Virus record (IMG/VR): IMGVR_UViG_3300033143_006887
Location: 1-40,781 of that record
Direction: 5' to 3' (one strand)
DNA length: 40,781 nucleotides
Origin: a virus
In this document: positions 23,754-29,634 of the stretch, in pieces
Position numbering within the stretch: the first letter of the stretch is position 1
Layout: each line of letters opens with the position of its first letter
Made by a program: the position numbers and the translations under genes
Notes under the pieces: model-generated
The model's input: only the letters and a program-made list of their open reading frames with translations
Told to the model about the DNA's origin: nothing
The model's database searches: none

Positions 23754-24044
23754 ATGACGAACACAATCGAAAAGACCACAATGCAGAAGAGAGAGGTGTT
23801 AGTAGCATTACTAGACCTGCAAGAGGTTGCAACCGAAGAGCAGTTTGAGTTCATCTTCGATGTCGCTGGTCCTCACTTGTACAACAAGTTTGTCAACAAG
23901 CACAAACGAAACATTTTGCTCTCGGTAGTGTACTTAGACTTAGAAAATCTTCGAGCACTCTTCAGCTACTTAGAGGGAAACACTGATCGAGTTCATCGAG
24001 CAGCTGAGAGAGAAGCAGAGCATGATGCTACTTTCGCAATATAA
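23754..24044 (+). CDS. Small early protein (96 aa)
   Basis: MTNTIEKTTMQKREVLVALL with AAAGGAG upstream. Mostly helical, with HLYNKFVNKHKRNILLSVVYLD and an acidic C-terminus (REAEHDATF). It is the first gene of the early array, with its own phased-box promoter and its own terminator, i.e. a single-gene unit. Not recognised; small helical early phage proteins often bind host proteins, but nothing here proves that. Confidence 0.7.
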   Translation: MTNTIEKTTMQKREVLVALLDLQEVATEEQFEFIFDVAGPHLYNKFVNKHKRNILLSVVYLDLENLRALFSYLEGNTDRVHRAAEREAEHDATFAI

Positions 24045-24092
24045 CTAAAATTTGAGCTCTGCTGGTGACTTTATAATCACCAAGGAGGTAAT

Positions 24093-24134
24093 ATGAAATA
24101 CGAGCTGCTCGAAAGAGCAGCTTTTTTCTTTTAA
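24093..24134 (+). CDS. 13-codon micro-ORF overlapping a terminator
   Basis: AAGGAGGT, the best ribosome binding site in the window, is followed by ATG and 13 codons (MKYELLERAAFFF) that run through the whole terminator hairpin and its T run, ending TAA. Upstream there is also a small hairpin GGTGA/TCACC (24064-24081). Translation would open the terminator; it may be a leader-type attenuator or a chance product of a palindrome next to a leftover binding site. Confidence 0.35.
   Translation: MKYELLERAAFFF
24103..24127 (+). terminator. Intrinsic terminator
   Basis: AGCTGCTC, GAAA tetraloop, GAGCAGCT, then a six-T run. Ends the first early unit. Confidence 0.9.
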
Positions 24135-24139
24135 CAAAC

Positions 24140-24176
24140 GCGACTCGACCGTTTACATAGTTCTAAACGGAACTAG
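24140..24176 (+). repeat. 37-bp intergenic element, copy 1
   Basis: Contains the dyad CCGTTTA (24149-24155) / TAAACGG (24164-24170) and ends GGAACTAG. It lies between a terminator and a phased-box promoter. Near-identical copies at 24946, 28027 and 29162. Confidence 0.85.
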
Positions 24177-24179
24177 CTC

Positions 24180-24233
24180 TTAATCTATTGTTAATCTTCT
24201 CTTAATCCAGCCTTAATCTTGAGGGTGTATAAT
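24180..24233 (+). promoter_or_regulatory. Phased-box promoter P2 (4 boxes)
   Basis: TTAAT at 24180, 24191, 24202, 24213; TATAAT at 24228. Drives the gene at 24268. Confidence 0.85.
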
Positions 24234-24267
24234 CTTTATAATAACCAAATTAACCAAGGAGAGAAAA

Positions 24268-24468
24268 ATGTTTGGAGAATCCGAGATCAAAGTAAAAAAT
24301 TTAGATGATGGTCAAAAAATTTTCGATAATCAATTCGAAGAAACATTTGTTCTAAAATTCATCTACATTGATCTAGTTTGCCTTGAGGATGAAAACGGAA
24401 ATGAAGTTTTTTTAGATGAGGAAAATGTTGATGGTTGCTTTTTTGATGGACTTTTCGAATTAGTTTAG
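24268..24468 (+). CDS. Small acidic early protein (66 aa)
   Basis: MFGESEIKVKNLDDGQKIFD with GGAGAG upstream; strongly acidic (DENGNEVFLDEENVDG) with alternating hydrophobic strands. Its 3' untranslated region is a ~50-bp sequence duplicated after the next gene. Not recognised. The next gene product is also acidic and of similar size, so the two may be diverged duplicates with shared flanks. Confidence 0.7.
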   Translation: MFGESEIKVKNLDDGQKIFDNQFEETFVLKFIYIDLVCLEDENGNEVFLDEENVDGCFFDGLFELV

Positions 24469-24471
24469 GAG

Positions 24472-24522
24472 GACTAGTTCAAAAAAGTACTAATGAAACT
24501 CTCAAGAAATTGGGAGTTTTTT
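24472..24522 (+). terminator. Duplicated 3' UTR with terminator (copy A)
   Basis: A ~50-bp stretch beginning ACTAGTTCAAAAAAGTAC and ending in the hairpin AAACTCTC / GGGAGTTT plus T run (24496-24522). An identical copy follows the next gene. A diverged copy of its first half is at 26309-26341. Confidence 0.8.
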
Positions 24523-24524
24523 CT

Positions 24525-24578
24525 TTAATCTGGTCTTAATCTTCTCTTAACTCAGCCTTAATCTTAGGGGTATATAAT
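24525..24578 (+). promoter_or_regulatory. Phased-box promoter P3 (4 boxes)
   Basis: Boxes at 24525, 24536, 24547 (TTAAC) and 24558; TATAAT at 24573. Drives the gene at 24613. Confidence 0.85.
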
Positions 24579-24612
24579 ATCTATAATAACCAAATTAACC
24601 AAGGAGAGAAAA

Positions 24613-24852
24613 ATGACTAAGCTAAGAAATATCAAAATCCAAAATCCAGAGGAAAATTTCAACAAAGTTTTTAGAATTGAAATTGGACAAATTTTTGGAG
24701 ATTATGCAAATGGCCAAACTATTGACATTATTGATTTTGATGATTTTGAAGATATGTGGTTAGCCAAGTTTTCGAATTCTGGAACTTCCCTAATTACTGG
24801 TTTGGAATTAATAAAAATGCAAGTTGATGGAGATATTGCAAAAATCAACTGA
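24613..24852 (+). CDS. Small acidic early protein (79 aa)
   Basis: MTKLRNIKIQNPEENFNKVF with GGAGAG upstream. Alternating hydrophobic and acidic residues (IDIIDFDDFEDMWLAKF) suggest a small beta or SH3-like fold. Own promoter and terminator. Not recognised. Confidence 0.7.
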   Translation: MTKLRNIKIQNPEENFNKVFRIEIGQIFGDYANGQTIDIIDFDDFEDMWLAKFSNSGTSLITGLELIKMQVDGDIAKIN

Positions 24853-24900
24853 CTAGTTCAAAAAAGTACTAATGAAACTCTCAAGAAATTGGGAGTTTTT
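24851..24900 (+). terminator. Duplicated 3' UTR with terminator (copy B)
   Basis: Same ~50-bp sequence as at 24472; hairpin 24875-24900. It begins at the stop codon of the upstream gene. Confidence 0.8.
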
Positions 24901-24945
24901 ATTTAAAATAATGGGGAAAATAGAACATTCTTGCTTTTTGAAAAT

Positions 24946-24982
24946 GTGACTCGACCGTTTACATAGTTCTAAACGGAACTAG
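24946..24982 (+). repeat. 37-bp intergenic element, copy 2
   Basis: Dyad arms CCGTTTA (24955-24961) and TAAACGG (24970-24976), again directly before a phased-box promoter. Confidence 0.85.
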
Positions 24983-24985
24983 TCA

Positions 24986-25039
24986 TTAATCTAGTCTTAA
25001 TGTTTTCTTAATGTTCTCTTAATCTTAAGGGTATATAAT
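24986..25039 (+). promoter_or_regulatory. Phased-box promoter P4 (4 boxes)
   Basis: TTAAT at 24986, 24997, 25008, 25019; TATAAT at 25034. Drives the gene at 25074. Confidence 0.85.
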
Positions 25040-25073
25040 TTAATTAAATCAAACTTTAGTAAAAGGAGAAAAA

Positions 25074-25292
25074 ATGAAATATTCAAATTTACCTAAATTA
25101 GATTATGAAAAAGTTTTTCAAAAGGGAAATCGGTTTTTTCATAAACCAACTGAAAAAATGTTGACTTTTTTGAAAACAGTTTCTGGAAAAAAATATGAAA
25201 TGTTTATTTTCCGGGATCAAAATGGAAATTGGGTTCAATACTCATTACACTATTTGGGATTTTACTTTTTTACTGAATTTGAAATATATTGA
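25074..25292 (+). CDS. Small aromatic-rich early protein (72 aa)
   Basis: MKYSNLPKLDYEKVFQKGNR with AAAGGAG upstream. Basic N-terminal half and Phe/Tyr-rich end (YSLHYLGFYFFTEFEIY). A small beta-type protein by pattern. Single-gene unit with a strong terminator. Not recognised. Confidence 0.7.
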   Translation: MKYSNLPKLDYEKVFQKGNRFFHKPTEKMLTFLKTVSGKKYEMFIFRDQNGNWVQYSLHYLGFYFFTEFEIY

Positions 25293-25307
25293 TCTCCAAA
25301 GCACCAC

Positions 25308-25337
25308 GGGAGCCAGAGCAATCTGGCTCCCTTTTTT
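25308..25337 (+). terminator. Strong intrinsic terminator
   Basis: Perfect 10-bp stem GGGAGCCAGA / TCTGGCTCCC, GCAA loop, six-T run. Confidence 0.9.
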
Positions 25338-25410
25338 ATATAATGTTATATAGATGTTATATAAGAATGAAGTGGCGGGCTTGCTGGTGATCCCCCTAGA
25401 GACGGTTTTC

Positions 25411-25497
25411 TTAATGTTCTCTTAATGTTCTCTTAATGTAATCTTAATCTAATCTTAATGTTCTCTTAATCCAGCCTTAATGTTGGGGTTATATAAT
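25411..25497 (+). promoter_or_regulatory. Phased-box promoter P5 (7 boxes)
   Basis: Seven TTAAT boxes at 25411, 25422, 25433, 25444, 25455, 25466 and 25477, all exactly 11 bp apart, then TATAAT at 25492. The longest array in the window; no gene follows it, only an AT-rich tract. Confidence 0.85.
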
Positions 25498-25840
25498 ATT
25501 AATAATTAAATAAATAAAATTTTTTAGTTTTTTCAAAAAAAGTTTTCTAAAATATTTTATAAAATAATAAAAAAACTTACAAAAAAATGTCCACAATCCC
25601 AAAAAAATTATAATAAAATTTTACAAAAAACAATTAATTTTGAAAATAAAATTTATTATAATTACACTTTTACAATTTTACAAAAAATTAAAAACTTTTT
25701 CCAAATTTTTTACCTAAATATTTTATACACAAAATTACAAAAATTAAAAAATAAAATTAAATAAAATTTCCAAAAATAATTAAAATATTATTAATTCTAA
25801 AAAAATTAATAATATTTTAATTTAATTTTAAAGTTTTTGG
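25498..25840 (+). other. AT-rich, G-poor untranslated tract (possible origin / unwinding region)
   Basis: About 340 bp made almost entirely of A and T with some C and hardly any G. No open frame above about 10 codons with a start site. It is flanked by a 7-box array on the left and a 4-box array on the right. It resembles a DNA unwinding element; transcription from P5 would run through it. Confidence 0.5.
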
Positions 25841-25844
25841 GGTC

Positions 25845-25898
25845 TTAATCTGGTCTTAATGTTGGCTTAATGTTCTCTTAATGTTGGGGGTTTATAAT
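25845..25898 (+). promoter_or_regulatory. Phased-box promoter P6 (4 boxes)
   Basis: TTAAT at 25845, 25856, 25867, 25878; TATAAT at 25893. It reads into a GC-rich untranslated unit. Confidence 0.85.
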
Positions 25899-25904
25899 AT
25901 CTAT

Positions 25905-26552
25905 AATCAAACCTAACCAAAAAAAACCGCCTTGCTTGCCGGGCCCGAGCGGAAGAGAGTGCCCCAGCGACAATTTAAGTTTGAGAGGTTGGGGGAGGGG
26001 CAGGAAAGAGCCTGCCGGGGAAAGGGGCGCGTCCCGTGGAAGTGGCGCGTCCCAGGCATTGGGGGAGGGTAGGGGAGCGGAAGCGTTTGGAATTTTTGCG
26101 AATTTGATGATGTGCAGGAATTAGAGTCAGGTACGTGGCGTACGAGGATTTGGACGTTGCACGCCGAGGACGTTGGAAAGTTGGGGAGTGCGTTGGGTGC
26201 GACAAGTGGTAATGTTAAGAAATTCGAATGGTTGCGACCACGACAAGAGTGGAGAGGAGTGTGTTTTGGACAACGTTATCGTGATCCCCAGAAAGAATGG
26301 GTGTTGGTTCCGCTAGTTCAGAAAAGTACAAGCGGACTCCGAAAACGGCAATGTGTCCATGGCGACATCCGGTACCCAATGTTAAGAAGTTCAGCAATGT
26401 TAAGAAGTTCGCCGGTCTCATCAACGCCCAATGTTAAAACTTAGCACATTTGTGTGACAAATTTGGGGGCGTCCCCGACAGACGACCGCCAAGAGTTAAC
26501 CTCGGCAGGGGGAAAGTTGCCCCGGTGCCATAACTTCCTACCCCGGTACCGG
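25905..26552 (+). ncRNA. Long untranslated RNA candidate R1 (~650 nt)
   Basis: No credible gene follows promoter P6: the open frames here lack ribosome binding sites and have skewed Arg/Gly/Trp composition. The unit is GC-rich beside an AT-rich tract. It carries a 5' motif (25955-25978, ending GCGACAATTTAA), middle motifs GTTGCGACCACGA (about 26233) and CAACGTTATCGTG (about 26271), and a 60-bp 3' block (26493-26552) with GAGTTAA and two CCCGG-containing repeats 21 bp apart. The same motifs occur in the same order in the unit at 30.3-30.9 kb. Ends just before promoter P7. RNA start and end are inferred, not seen. Confidence 0.5.
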
Positions 26553-26561
26553 TTCTTTCTC

Positions 26562-26615
26562 TTAACCCACTCTTAATCTTCTCTTAACCCAGCCTTAATC
26601 TTAGAGGTATATAAT
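26562..26615 (+). promoter_or_regulatory. Phased-box promoter P7 (4 boxes)
   Basis: Boxes at 26562 (TTAAC), 26573, 26584 (TTAAC), 26595; TATAAT at 26610. Confidence 0.85.
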
Positions 26616-26767
26616 TCTATTAAGTCAAACATGCAAACTCCACAGCCCGCAAGTGCTAAACTAGCAGCTCCGCCGGTACGCTCAGACCGGCAAACAATTA
26701 TCCCGAAGCCGGTACAGCAAATTAGATTTTGAGTAGGGTTTAGGGAAATAGTTCAAAGGAGAGCAAA
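26616..26767 (+). other. 150-nt structured leader of the gene at 26768
   Basis: Unlike the other early genes, which have ~35-nt leaders, this one has about 150 nt. It contains the hairpin CCGGT/ACCGG (26669-26690), a degenerate copy of the TTATCCC...CCGGTAC motif of R1/R3, and a possible 34-codon frame (from 26630) without a ribosome binding site. Could be a regulatory leader or a remnant of an R1-type unit. Confidence 0.4.
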
Positions 26768-27058
26768 ATGATCAACAAGTTAGAATCGAAAATGGAACAG
26801 GTTTTAGACTTAGCGGAAGAAATGATTAAGATCCTAAATGCTGAACGTGATTTGCTCAACGAAGGAATTTTAGCAGTCGAGACAGAAGCTGGCCAATACA
26901 TTTTACAAAGTGGTGCCGGTGTGGTAACTGACTTGATGGTACATGATTACCAAAAACGTGTTTTCGATTTAGAAAGTGAAAAAATAGACTTAGGTGATGT
27001 AGAAGAAGAAATTCGCCAAGGTGCAAAAACCATCCATCGGGCAATTCGAAAACTGTAA
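26768..27058 (+). CDS. Helical early protein (96 aa)
   Basis: MINKLESKMEQVLDLAEEM with AAAGGAGAG upstream. Almost fully helical with heptad-like spacing (EEMIKILNAERDLLNEGIL and FDLESEKIDLGDVEEEIRQ), so probably an oligomeric coiled-coil protein. First of a two-gene unit; the second gene follows a hairpin-plus-AAGGA module. Not recognised. Confidence 0.7.
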   Translation: MINKLESKMEQVLDLAEEMIKILNAERDLLNEGILAVETEAGQYILQSGAGVVTDLMVHDYQKRVFDLESEKIDLGDVEEEIRQGAKTIHRAIRKL

Positions 27059-27070
27059 CCAAAATGCCGA

Positions 27071-27097
27071 ACCTGGGCGGCTAATCCCAGGTAAGGA
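27071..27097 (+). promoter_or_regulatory. Hairpin before ribosome binding site, copy 1
   Basis: ACCTGGG / CCCAGGT stem with an 8-nt loop, followed at once by AAGGA and the ATG at 27104. Related modules at 27754 and 28489. Confidence 0.7.
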
Positions 27098-27103
27098 TTT
27101 TTC

Positions 27104-27370
27104 ATGGCTTACATCACTCAACTAACTATCGCAGGTGGAACACTTCGCACAGCCAAAGTTTACAAACCATCCCAAAACGTACTTCAAGCAGATGTGTATT
27201 TTGGTATCGATAACGAAAATGGTCCCGAATACACCTACTCCGCCGGTGTTCGTTGTGAAGACGAAATTTTCGCTATGGCCAGGTACTTGGTTGAAGATAT
27301 CGACGGATGGGTGCCCACCAATTCCGACATTTCTGAAATGGCTGCCCTTTTACGACGACTTTGTCCTTAA
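27104..27370 (+). CDS. Early protein (88 aa)
   Basis: MAYITQLTIAGGTLRTAKVY, then VLQADVYFGID and a helical end (DISEMAALLRRLCP). Alternating strands in the first half. Translation start lies seven bases after AAGGA of the hairpin module. Its stop codon is inside the first box of promoter P8. Not recognised. Confidence 0.7.
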   Translation: MAYITQLTIAGGTLRTAKVYKPSQNVLQADVYFGIDNENGPEYTYSAGVRCEDEIFAMARYLVEDIDGWVPTNSDISEMAALLRRLCP

Positions 27371-27420
27371 TCTGGTCTTAATCTTTTCTTAACCCAAGCT
27401 TAATCTTCATAGTTTATAAT
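27367..27420 (+). promoter_or_regulatory. Phased-box promoter P8 (4 boxes)
   Basis: Boxes at 27367, 27378, 27389 (TTAAC), 27400; TATAAT at 27415. The first box overlaps the stop of the upstream gene. Confidence 0.85.
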
Positions 27421-27453
27421 ATCTATAATATCAAACTTAGCGAAGGAGTTCAA

Positions 27454-27738
27454 ATGGACGAGAACAAAAAAGAAGCAATTTTCGCAATGAAAGATTCGGT
27501 TCAAGAAATTGCCATGGCTTTTGACACTTTTCGATCTGCCGCCAAGGACGCCGGAGTCTTCGACATTTTTGAACGAACCACTCTGGCCAGCATGGACATG
27601 TTACTAGAACGTGGCGGGTGGCTGTCTCGAGACGATACTCTGTTCACAATGATCAAATTTGCTGAAGGTCCTGAAAACAGCGAAAACTGTGAAGGGTGCC
27701 ACGGTTCTGGTTGTGAAGTTTGTTGCGACGCTGACTAA
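27454..27738 (+). CDS. Early protein with C-terminal Cys cluster (94 aa)
   Basis: MDENKKEAIFAMKDSVQEIA; helical first 70 residues, then CEGCHGSGCEVCCDAD. The C-x2-C-x-G-S-G-C-x2-C-C arrangement resembles one DnaJ-like zinc repeat, so a metal site is likely. GAAGGAG upstream. First of a two-gene unit. Function unknown. Confidence 0.7.
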   Translation: MDENKKEAIFAMKDSVQEIAMAFDTFRSAAKDAGVFDIFERTTLASMDMLLERGGWLSRDDTLFTMIKFAEGPENSENCEGCHGSGCEVCCDAD

Positions 27739-27753
27739 CAAAATTATGTGCGC

Positions 27754-27782
27754 CCTCGGTCGCCTTGTAACCGAGGAAGGAA
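27754..27782 (+). promoter_or_regulatory. Hairpin before ribosome binding site, copy 2
   Basis: CCTCGGT / ACCGAGG stem, loop CGCCTTGTA, then AAGGAA. Compared with copy 3 the stem has compensatory changes while the loop is kept. Confidence 0.75.
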
Positions 27783-27789
27783 TTTGTTT

Positions 27790-27975
27790 ATGGCTACAAA
27801 ATCGGGTTATGATCGTTCTGCGGTACACAGTTTTCTTTTCAGATTCAAAGGTGCTAGTGTCACAGTAAAAGCGACTTCGCTTTATGATGCTCATCGAAAA
27901 GCCGTTCGTCGCTTTGCTCCAAGACCCTCAGAAGCCCACCTTGTCAATGGTCGCGTATTACTAAAGGAGTACTAA
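27790..27975 (+). CDS. Small basic early protein (61 aa)
   Basis: MATKSGYDRSAVHSFLFRFK from the ATG at 27790, chosen because AAGGAA of the hairpin module precedes it; a longer frame would start upstream inside the hairpin. Basic (HRKAVRRFAPRP) with an early beta strand pair. Could bind nucleic acid, but no motif proves it. Confidence 0.65.
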   Translation: MATKSGYDRSAVHSFLFRFKGASVTVKATSLYDAHRKAVRRFAPRPSEAHLVNGRVLLKEY

Positions 27976-27988
27976 ACATAAGCAAAAT

Positions 27989-28014
27989 AAAAGTGCCCCG
28001 CAAGGGGCGCTTTT
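27989..28014 (+). terminator. Intrinsic terminator
   Basis: AAAAGTGCCCC, GCAA loop, GGGGCGCTTTT: an 11-bp stem with one G-U pair, T-rich 3' side. Confidence 0.85.
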
Positions 28015-28026
28015 CTTTTAACAAAC

Positions 28027-28063
28027 GCGACTCGACCGTTTACATAGTTCTAAACGGAACTAG
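28027..28063 (+). repeat. 37-bp intergenic element, copy 3
   Basis: Dyad arms CCGTTTA (28036-28042) and TAAACGG (28051-28057); follows a terminator, precedes promoter P9. Confidence 0.85.
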
Positions 28064-28066
28064 CTC

Positions 28067-28120
28067 TTAATCTTGTCTTAACCCAGCATTAACCCAGCCT
28101 TAATCTTGAGGGCTTATAAT
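28067..28120 (+). promoter_or_regulatory. Phased-box promoter P9 (4 boxes)
   Basis: Boxes at 28067, 28078 (TTAAC), 28089 (TTAAC), 28100; TATAAT at 28115. Confidence 0.85.
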
Positions 28121-28152
28121 TAACTTAAATCAAACTAGTGAAGGAGAGCAAA

Positions 28153-28473
28153 ATGAGTGAAAAAGTTATGATCAGAGTTTCAGCCAGCACAGCCCACGAG
28201 CTCAACGAATATATCGACAGCCACATGATGGAACTGGAGAACAATTTCTCCTCCGACGCCGACATGCTGGAAGAATTTCGAGCCGACGAAGTCCCCTTCG
28301 TTATCGATATTTTGAGCGATTTTGGGAAATTCCCCGCAGACCTGCAAGCTGGCTTCGATGCAATTCCAAATTTCGATGACCGGCTAATTGCCACTATGAA
28401 TTTCATCGCCGTGGTCGCAGAATGCTACGTTTATGCTCGCCAGAAAAATTTCGAAATGCCCCACTTAAGCTAA
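28153..28473 (+). CDS. Early protein (106 aa)
   Basis: MSEKVMIRVSASTAHELNEY; the ATG at 28153 follows AAGGAGAGC, so I prefer it to a GTG five codons earlier. Mostly helical and acidic (HMMELENNFSSDADMLEEFR). First of a two-gene unit with the 189-residue gene. Not recognised. Confidence 0.7.
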   Translation: MSEKVMIRVSASTAHELNEYIDSHMMELENNFSSDADMLEEFRADEVPFVIDILSDFGKFPADLQAGFDAIPNFDDRLIATMNFIAVVAECYVYARQKNFEMPHLS

Positions 28474-28488
28474 CAAATTATGCGCGCC

Positions 28489-28515
28489 CCTGGTCGCCTT
28501 ATAACCAGGAAGGAG
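28489..28515 (+). promoter_or_regulatory. Hairpin before ribosome binding site, copy 3
   Basis: CCTGGT / ACCAGG stem, loop CGCCTTATA, then AAGGAG directly. Upstream bases (ACAAATTATGCGCGCCC) match those of copy 2. Confidence 0.75.
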
Positions 28516-28521
28516 TTCAAA

Positions 28522-29091
28522 ATGCAGCGTTTACCTGAAGGTGCAAAATTCGCAGTAGCAAATATGGAGGAAAAAATCCTCTTCTTGTTCGAAATCCAAG
28601 GACAGCTCTCAGACGGGTACTGGGAAAACACCATGCCCATGGACCACTGGGAATTATGGGGAGATTTGGAATGGCACACAGTTGTAATCGATCCCGAGAA
28701 TGTGGGCCCTCAAGACTTTTGGCCCCGCAAAACCGGGTATCGCATTAACAGTTCTGAACTTGTAGATTGTGTTGGTGACCGGATGCTGGACTTCATCAAT
28801 TTGTGGCATATCGCTCCCACTTTCATGGAGGCTTATTATTTGAAATATGGAAGTTGGCCAATTACTTCAGTAAAAGAGTGGGATTATGCCTACGCTCGAG
28901 TTGATGAAAGTGATCAATATTATGCCAAAAAACTCGCAAAGAATGAACGCTGTGGGCTTACTCGGGAAGTGCTACAAGTTTTTGAGCGAGAGCCTTTATA
29001 TAATATCAAACAGCTGCGCCACTTCCTCAAGGGGCTTGCCAAGTCCATGAAGAGTATTGTGCACACTAACCCCGTCTTCCCTAAAGTTTAA
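28522..29091 (+). CDS. Early protein (189 aa), the largest of the early array
   Basis: MQRLPEGAKFAVANMEEKIL from the ATG at 28522, seven bases after AAGGAG. The first ~95 residues are beta-rich with many Trp (WENTMPMDHWELWGDLEWH), the rest helical, with basic patches (YYAKKLAKNERCGLTREVL; LRHFLKGLAKSMK). The N-terminal domain may be a binding domain and the C-terminal part may bind nucleic acid. No family recognised. Confidence 0.7.
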   Translation: MQRLPEGAKFAVANMEEKILFLFEIQGQLSDGYWENTMPMDHWELWGDLEWHTVVIDPENVGPQDFWPRKTGYRINSSELVDCVGDRMLDFINLWHIAPTFMEAYYLKYGSWPITSVKEWDYAYARVDESDQYYAKKLAKNERCGLTREVLQVFEREPLYNIKQLRHFLKGLAKSMKSIVHTNPVFPKV

Positions 29092-29100
29092 CAAAACTCG

Positions 29101-29122
29101 CGCCCCTCGAAAGAGGGGCGTT
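29101..29122 (+). terminator. Hairpin, weak terminator
   Basis: CGCCCCTC, GAAA, GAGGGGCG, then only two T. Same GAAA-capped type as the other early terminators. Confidence 0.6.
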
Positions 29123-29161
29123 GATGGGCCCTTAAATAGCACATTCTTGCTTTTTATTAAC

Positions 29162-29198
29162 GCGACTCGACCGTTTACATAGTTCTAAACGGAACTAG
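29162..29198 (+). repeat. 37-bp intergenic element, copy 4
   Basis: Dyad arms CCGTTTA (29171-29177) and TAAACGG (29186-29192). Followed by a truncated promoter instead of an intact one. Confidence 0.85.
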
Positions 29199-29200
29199 CT

Positions 29201-29226
29201 CTTAATCTGGACCTTAAGTCAACCCA
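29201..29226 (+). promoter_or_regulatory. Decayed phased-box promoter (P10 remnant)
   Basis: One CTTAAT box at 29201 is followed after a few bases by TTAAGTCAAC, which is the post -10 sequence of the other promoters. The remaining boxes and the TATAAT are missing, as if removed by a deletion. Confidence 0.65.
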
Positions 29227-29241
29227 ATCAAGGAGGCACAA

Positions 29242-29475
29242 ATGTTAGGATTTACGACCAACCCAGATTTTGGAGAACAAGTTGCAAAAGAGGAATTTTT
29301 CCTCATGAGCCTTTATCATCTCCAACCAAAAAAGTTTCGCCAAGAAGCAACACAATATTTGGCCGGATATTTTGTAGAAGAGATGATGAACGGGCAAATT
29401 AATATGGATAGCGATGAATTTTTGTCCGCAATTTGCGAAATTGCCAATTTCCGAGCCGAAAAACATTTTGACTAG
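29242..29475 (+). CDS. Early protein (77 aa)
   Basis: MLGFTTNPDFGEQVAKEEFF with AAGGAGG upstream; helical and slightly acidic. Its own promoter looks deleted, so expression may depend on readthrough from the unit upstream. Not recognised. Confidence 0.65.
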   Translation: MLGFTTNPDFGEQVAKEEFFLMSLYHLQPKKFRQEATQYLAGYFVEEMMNGQINMDSDEFLSAICEIANFRAEKHFD

Positions 29476-29496
29476 ATTGGAGGTGATAAACTCTAG

Positions 29497-29520
29497 CCCG
29501 CTCGAAAGAGCGGGTTTTTT
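29497..29520 (+). terminator. Intrinsic terminator
   Basis: CCCGCTC, GAAA, GAGCGGG, six-T run. GGAGGTGATA precedes it but no start codon follows, unlike the arrangement at 24084. Confidence 0.9.
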
Positions 29521-29581
29521 GTTAACCAGCAAGCCCGCTGCGGGTCGCCACTCCAACATATATATAGTTATATAGGTACCC

Positions 29582-29602
29582 TTAATGTTCATGTTTTATA
29601 AT
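29582..29602 (+). promoter_or_regulatory. Phased-box promoter P11 (single box)
   Basis: Only one TTAAT (29582), but TATAAT begins exactly 15 bp later (29597). A minimal version of the family, drives the gene at 29635. Confidence 0.75.
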
Positions 29603-29634
29603 TCTATTAAGTCAAACTAATCAAGGAGAGAAAA

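Noticed and set aside
25936-26444. Open frames inside R1 (62 and 110 codons) as genes
   Set aside because: No ribosome binding sites, GTG-type starts, composition heavy in Arg, Gly, Trp and Ser, and motifs shared with R3 do not preserve the frame.
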